Origin: Flavobacterium cheongpyeongense
Lineage (GTDB): Bacteria; Bacteroidota; Bacteroidia; Flavobacteriales; Flavobacteriaceae
Length of the DNA stretch: 64,000 nt
Assembly (NCBI RefSeq): GCF_003202435.1
Contig: NZ_QJHK01000025.1
Coordinates: 1 to 64,000 of the forward strand
Reading direction: 5' to 3'
Of this stretch, positions 60,981-64,000 are shown piece by piece; the first letter of the stretch is position 1, and every line of letters begins with the position of its first letter. The translations under genes and the position numbers were made by a program. The notes under the pieces were generated by a model that searched no databases, was not told where the DNA came from, and saw only the letters and a program-made list of their open reading frames with translations.

Positions 60981-62459
60981 TTATATCGAAAAAGTAGTGC
61001 CTTCTTTTCCATCTTTCAATTGAATGCCTAAAGCAATCAACTGATCACGAATCTGATCAGACAGTGCAAAGTTTTTATCAGCTCTTGCCTGATTTCTCAT
61101 CCCGATAAGCATATTTACGACACCCTCTAATTTATCATTATTGCTATCAGTAACTTTTTCATCGCTTAAACCTAAAACATCAAAAACAAAAGCATTAACC
61201 GCATTTGTAAAAGTTTTTAGATCTTCGGCCGAAATGGTTTCCTTTGCTTCTTTCAGTAAATTGATATAACGTACTGCTTCAAATAATTGAGCAATTAAAA
61301 TTGGCGTATTAAAATCGTCGTTCATGGCATCGTAGCACAATTGTTTCCATGATGCAATGTCTATAGAACTTGAAGTACTTGTTGAAATAGCTGGCAGTGA
61401 ATCAACAGCTTCCATTAATCTTTTGTATCCTTTTTCTGCAGCTACAATAGCATCGTCAGAAAAATCCAGAATACTGCGGTAATGTGCCTGTAACATAAAA
61501 AATCTCGTTACAGAGGCTGAAAAAGCTTTACTTAAAATATTGTTATCTCCACTTAAAATTTCGCCCGGTAAAATATTATTCCCGGTTGATTTTGCCATTT
61601 TCTTTCCATTTAAAGTCAGCATATTGGCATGCATCCAGTAATTTACCGGAGATTGACCCGTACAAGCTTCGTTTTGGGCAATTTCACATTCGTGATGTGG
61701 GAATTTTAAATCCATTCCACCTCCGTGAATGTCAAAATGATTGCCAAGATATTTGGTGCTCATGGCAGTGCATTCAAGATGCCAGCCCGGAAAACCATCA
61801 CTCCAGGGTGAAGGCCATCTCATAATATGTTCTGGTTCTGCTTTTTTCCAAAGGGCAAAATCCTGTGGATTCCTTTTGTCAGACTGTCCATCCAGATCAC
61901 GGGTATTGGCTAACATGTCGTCTATATTTCGACCACTTAAAATCCCGTAATTATTGGTTTCATTGTATTTCACGACATCAAAATAAACAGATCCGTTGGC
62001 AACATAACCAATTCCGGTTGCAATAATTTTCTTGATGATTTCGATTTGTTCAATAATATGACCGGTTGCAGTTGGTTCAATACTTGGTGGCAAAAAGTTG
62101 AAAGCTTTTAGGATGTCATGAAAATCTACGGTATAGCGCTGAACAACTTCCATTGGTTCTAATTGTTCCAAACGTGCTTTTTTGGCAATTTTATCTTCAC
62201 CTTCATCAACGTCATCTACAATATGCCCAACATCCGTAATATTGCGAACATAACGCACTTTGTAATCAAGATGTAAAAAATACCTGAATATGACGTCAAA
62301 GGACATAAAAGTTCTCACATTTCCTAAGTGTACATTACTGTAAACTGTAGGGCCGCAAACATACATTCCAACATTTCCTTCATGGATAGGTTTGAAATTT
62401 TCTTTTTCCCCCGTAAGCGAGTTGTATATCTTTAGATGTTGATTAGTGTATAAAGGCAT
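60981..62459 (-). CDS. cysS: Cysteinyl-tRNA synthetase
   Basis: Charges tRNA-Cys with cysteine. The 492-residue class I enzyme has the HIGH-type motif VYSNVHLGNVRTF, the zinc and substrate site MYVCGPTVYS, PGWHLECTAMS (Cys) and DIHGGGMDLKFPHHECEIAQ (His, Glu, Cys zinc ligands) and the KMSKS-type motif KKMAKSTGN. The C-terminal anticodon part includes NFALSDQIRDQL. It is the first gene of the cysS-yidD-lgt unit; a palindromic repeat of the TTTAATCG family lies just upstream of its start. Confidence 0.98.
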   Translation of the reverse strand: MPLYTNQHLKIYNSLTGEKENFKPIHEGNVGMYVCGPTVYSNVHLGNVRTFMSFDVIFRYFLHLDYKVRYVRNITDVGHIVDDVDEGEDKIAKKARLEQLEPMEVVQRYTVDFHDILKAFNFLPPSIEPTATGHIIEQIEIIKKIIATGIGYVANGSVYFDVVKYNETNNYGILSGRNIDDMLANTRDLDGQSDKRNPQDFALWKKAEPEHIMRWPSPWSDGFPGWHLECTAMSTKYLGNHFDIHGGGMDLKFPHHECEIAQNEACTGQSPVNYWMHANMLTLNGKKMAKSTGNNILPGEILSGDNNILSKAFSASVTRFFMLQAHYRSILDFSDDAIVAAEKGYKRLMEAVDSLPAISTSTSSSIDIASWKQLCYDAMNDDFNTPILIAQLFEAVRYINLLKEAKETISAEDLKTFTNAVNAFVFDVLGLSDEKVTDSNNDKLEGVVNMLIGMRNQARADKNFALSDQIRDQLIALGIQLKDGKEGTTFSI

Positions 62460-62471
62460 GTTCTTTTTACT

Positions 62472-62557
62472 GTTTAATCGTTTAATTGTTGATTTGTTTA
62501 AACGTTAATCGTAATTAAGAACTACAAGGAAGCGATTAAACAAATTAACGATTAAAC
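62472..62557. repeat. Inverted repeat of the TTTAATCG/CGATTAAA family
   Basis: GTTTAATCGTTTAATTGTTG (from 62472) faces GATTAAACAAATTAACGAT (from 62534) as near inverse complements in the gap between folE and cysS. It shares words with the gyrB-mdh palindrome. It could stop folE transcripts, but there is no T-run. Confidence 0.65.
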
Positions 62558-63228
62558 TAAAATTGAGTGTCTAATTTAATATAATCAAGAAATTCTCTTT
62601 TGGTTTGTGGATCTTTAAATTTTCCACCAAATTCAGACGTAACCGTACTGCTTTCGATATCCTTAATTCCTCTTGAATTTACGCAAAGGTGCTTCGCATC
62701 GATAACACAGGCAACATCTTCAGTGCCTAAAGCTTTTTGAAGCTCCTGAACAATTTGCATGGTTAAGCGTTCCTGAACCTGAGGTCTTTTAGCATAATAT
62801 TCTACGATACGGTTCATTTTTGATAAACCGATCACTCTTCCGTTTGAAATATATGCTACATGAGCACGACCGATGATTGGCAGTAAGTGGTGTTCGCAGG
62901 TAGAATAAACAGTGATGTTTTTTTCAACGAGCATTTCACCGTATTTATAATTATTGTCAAAAGTAGAAGCTTTTGGCTGTTTTGCAGGATTAAGGCCTCC
63001 AAAAATTTCTTTTACAAACATCTTCGCAACCCGGTTAGGAGTTCCTTTTATGCTGTCATCTGTTAAATCCATTCCAAGAGTCTGTAGAATGTTTTCAACA
63101 TCTTTTTTTATTTTTTCTATTTTTTCTTCATCGCTTAAGGTAAATGCGTCTTCTCTTAAAGGGTTTTTTGCATTACTGCTGAAATGATTGTCACCTATTT
63201 CGTCTAAAAAATCTTCGTTATTTATCAT
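62557..63228 (-). CDS. folE: GTP cyclohydrolase I
   Basis: Converts GTP to 7,8-dihydroneopterin triphosphate, the first step of tetrahydrofolate synthesis. At 223 residues it has a helical N-terminal extension of about 35 residues, GTPNRVAKMFVKEIFGG, the zinc and substrate motif STCEHHLLPIIGRAHVAYI (Cys and His ligands), IGLSKMNRIVEYYAKRPQVQ, QERLTMQI and the second zinc Cys in KHLCVNSRGI. All catalytic positions seen match the type IA enzyme. It is expressed by itself: 202 bp separate it from the upstream minus-strand aminotransferase stop. Confidence 0.97.
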   Translation of the reverse strand: MINNEDFLDEIGDNHFSSNAKNPLREDAFTLSDEEKIEKIKKDVENILQTLGMDLTDDSIKGTPNRVAKMFVKEIFGGLNPAKQPKASTFDNNYKYGEMLVEKNITVYSTCEHHLLPIIGRAHVAYISNGRVIGLSKMNRIVEYYAKRPQVQERLTMQIVQELQKALGTEDVACVIDAKHLCVNSRGIKDIESSTVTSEFGGKFKDPQTKREFLDYIKLDTQF

Positions 63229-63430
63229 TAAAAACTACTATTATAATGGGTATATCTTTTTAAGTTGGTAAAGATAATTAATAAATAGGAAACCTTTTCT
63301 ATCGTTTTTACTATTTAATTATTCCTTTTTGGATATGATTTAAATTAAAATCAAATATTCGTTTATTAAAAATACAAAAGACAACAACTTAGGGAGTTAT
63401 TGCCTTTTTAAGATTGTATTTTGTACTTTA
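63229..63430. other. Upstream region of folE
   Basis: 202 bp between the minus-strand aminotransferase stop and the folE start. It is AT-rich. On the minus strand a TATCTTTA stretch near 63270 is one base from TANNTTTG; no terminator or riboswitch structure was recognised. Confidence 0.35.
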
Positions 63431-64000
63431 TTATTTTTTATTGTAAACCAAGAGTGCTTCTTTTAGTATATTGACTGCTGTAATCAAATCCTGTTTATTT
63501 AAAACATAGGCAATTCGTACCTGATTTAGTCCCATTCCGGGGGTCGAATAAAAACCGGCAGCTGGTGCTACCATTACAGTTTCACCGTTCAGGTCGTAAC
63601 TTTCCAGAAGCCATTGTGCAAAATCTTCAGAATTTTCTATTGGCAATTGTGCAATACAATAAAAAGCGCCTTTAGGTTTGGTTACGATTACACCGCCAAT
63701 TTTATTTAATTCAGTAATCAAAGTATCACGTCGGCTTTTGTATTCTGAAATTACTTCATCAAAATAGCTTTGAGGTGTATCTATTGCGGCTTCACAAGCG
63801 ATTTGCTCAATTGTTGGCGGACTCAGACGTGCCTGGGCAAATTTCATTACCGTTGCCAAAACTTGTTTGTTTTTTGTGACCAGACAGCCAATTCTTGCGC
63901 CGCACATGCTGTAACGTTTGGAAACAGAATCGACCATGATTACGTTTTGTTGTACGTCTTCTAAATTCATTACAGAAAAATGTTCATCGTCTCCATCGTA
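63431..64000 (-). CDS. Class I/II PLP-dependent aminotransferase (partial)
   Basis: The 3' 189 codons of a gene whose start lies beyond the right edge. The frame stays open to base 64000 (YDGDDEHFSVMNLED), so the ATG near 63970 is internal. Visible features are the PLP-lysine motif VDSVSKRYSMCGARIGCL, ARLSPPTIEQIACEAA, PKGAFYCIAQLP and APAAGFYSTPGMGLNQVRIAYV with the carboxylate-binding Arg. It resembles aspartate/aromatic-type aminotransferases; the substrate cannot be told from this part. Confidence 0.92.
   Translation of the reverse strand, partial: YDGDDEHFSVMNLEDVQQNVIMVDSVSKRYSMCGARIGCLVTKNKQVLATVMKFAQARLSPPTIEQIACEAAIDTPQSYFDEVISEYKSRRDTLITELNKIGGVIVTKPKGAFYCIAQLPIENSEDFAQWLLESYDLNGETVMVAPAAGFYSTPGMGLNQVRIAYVLNKQDLITAVNILKEALLVYNKK

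Overview
The window is low-GC chromosomal DNA from a member of the Bacteroidota, most likely a Flavobacterium or close relative. The evidence is the gene order spoT-like / fur-like / purA, a fused SecDF, a MoxR/DUF58/SpoIIM cluster, NVGIGTT-type secreted proteins, a type IX secretion (T9SS) type A sorting domain, repeated TANNTTTG -7 promoter boxes, few Shine-Dalgarno sequences, and AT-rich heptameric intergenic repeats. No rRNA, tRNA, CRISPR array, transposase or integrase was seen.

Layout. 1-0.6 kb: terminator and a broken alpha/beta-hydrolase gene. 0.6-6.4 kb (minus): spoT-like, fur-like, purA and a NUDIX gene in one direction, preceded by a SpoU-type RNA methyltransferase and a repeat-rich gap. 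6.5-12.6 kb (minus): membrane protein, DUF58, MoxR ATPase, DUF4350, DUF4129-like and SpoIIM, with an RDD protein and a TRIC-type channel divergent. 14.0-17.4 kb (plus): FemAB/GNAT-like protein, sugar aminotransferase (with an internal 7-nt repeat) and Wzx flippase. 17.6-29.3 kb (plus): the main accessory island. It has two tandem NVGIGTT proteins, a small T9SS-sorted protein, a 2162-residue SpvB/VCBS/RHS protein with a C-terminal HExxH domain and an adjacent lipoprotein, then an RHS-core scar and an orphan second RHS tip (also HExxH) with its own lipoprotein. 29.5-39.0 kb: XRE regulator, an unusual tandem-repeat intergenic region, a small DPGTG protein / methyltransferase / sulfatase-like trio, four glycosyltransferases, an FdtA-like cupin and a 2OG-Fe(II) oxygenase. 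39.0-48.7 kb: FtsE, a giant TPR protein, PhzF, an outer-membrane barrel, DUF2911, a GreA-like protein and a probably frameshifted gene pair. 48.9-64 kb: two tandem asparagine synthetases (the second lacks the Cys nucleophile), gyrB, mdh, secDF, a decayed gene, then cysS-yidD-lgt, folE and a partial aminotransferase on the minus strand.

How it works together. The sugar aminotransferase/flippase block at 14-17 kb and the glycosyltransferase/FdtA block at 30-39 kb look like parts of one surface-polysaccharide locus, separated by the RHS island. The RHS island looks like a polymorphic toxin locus: one expressed toxin with an immunity candidate, and one displaced toxin tip with its own immunity candidate stored downstream. 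Both tips carry zinc-peptidase-like motifs and both partners are predicted lipoproteins, which suggests a toxin acting outside the cytoplasm. The secretion route, the enzyme activity and the immunity role are inferences from sequence and position.
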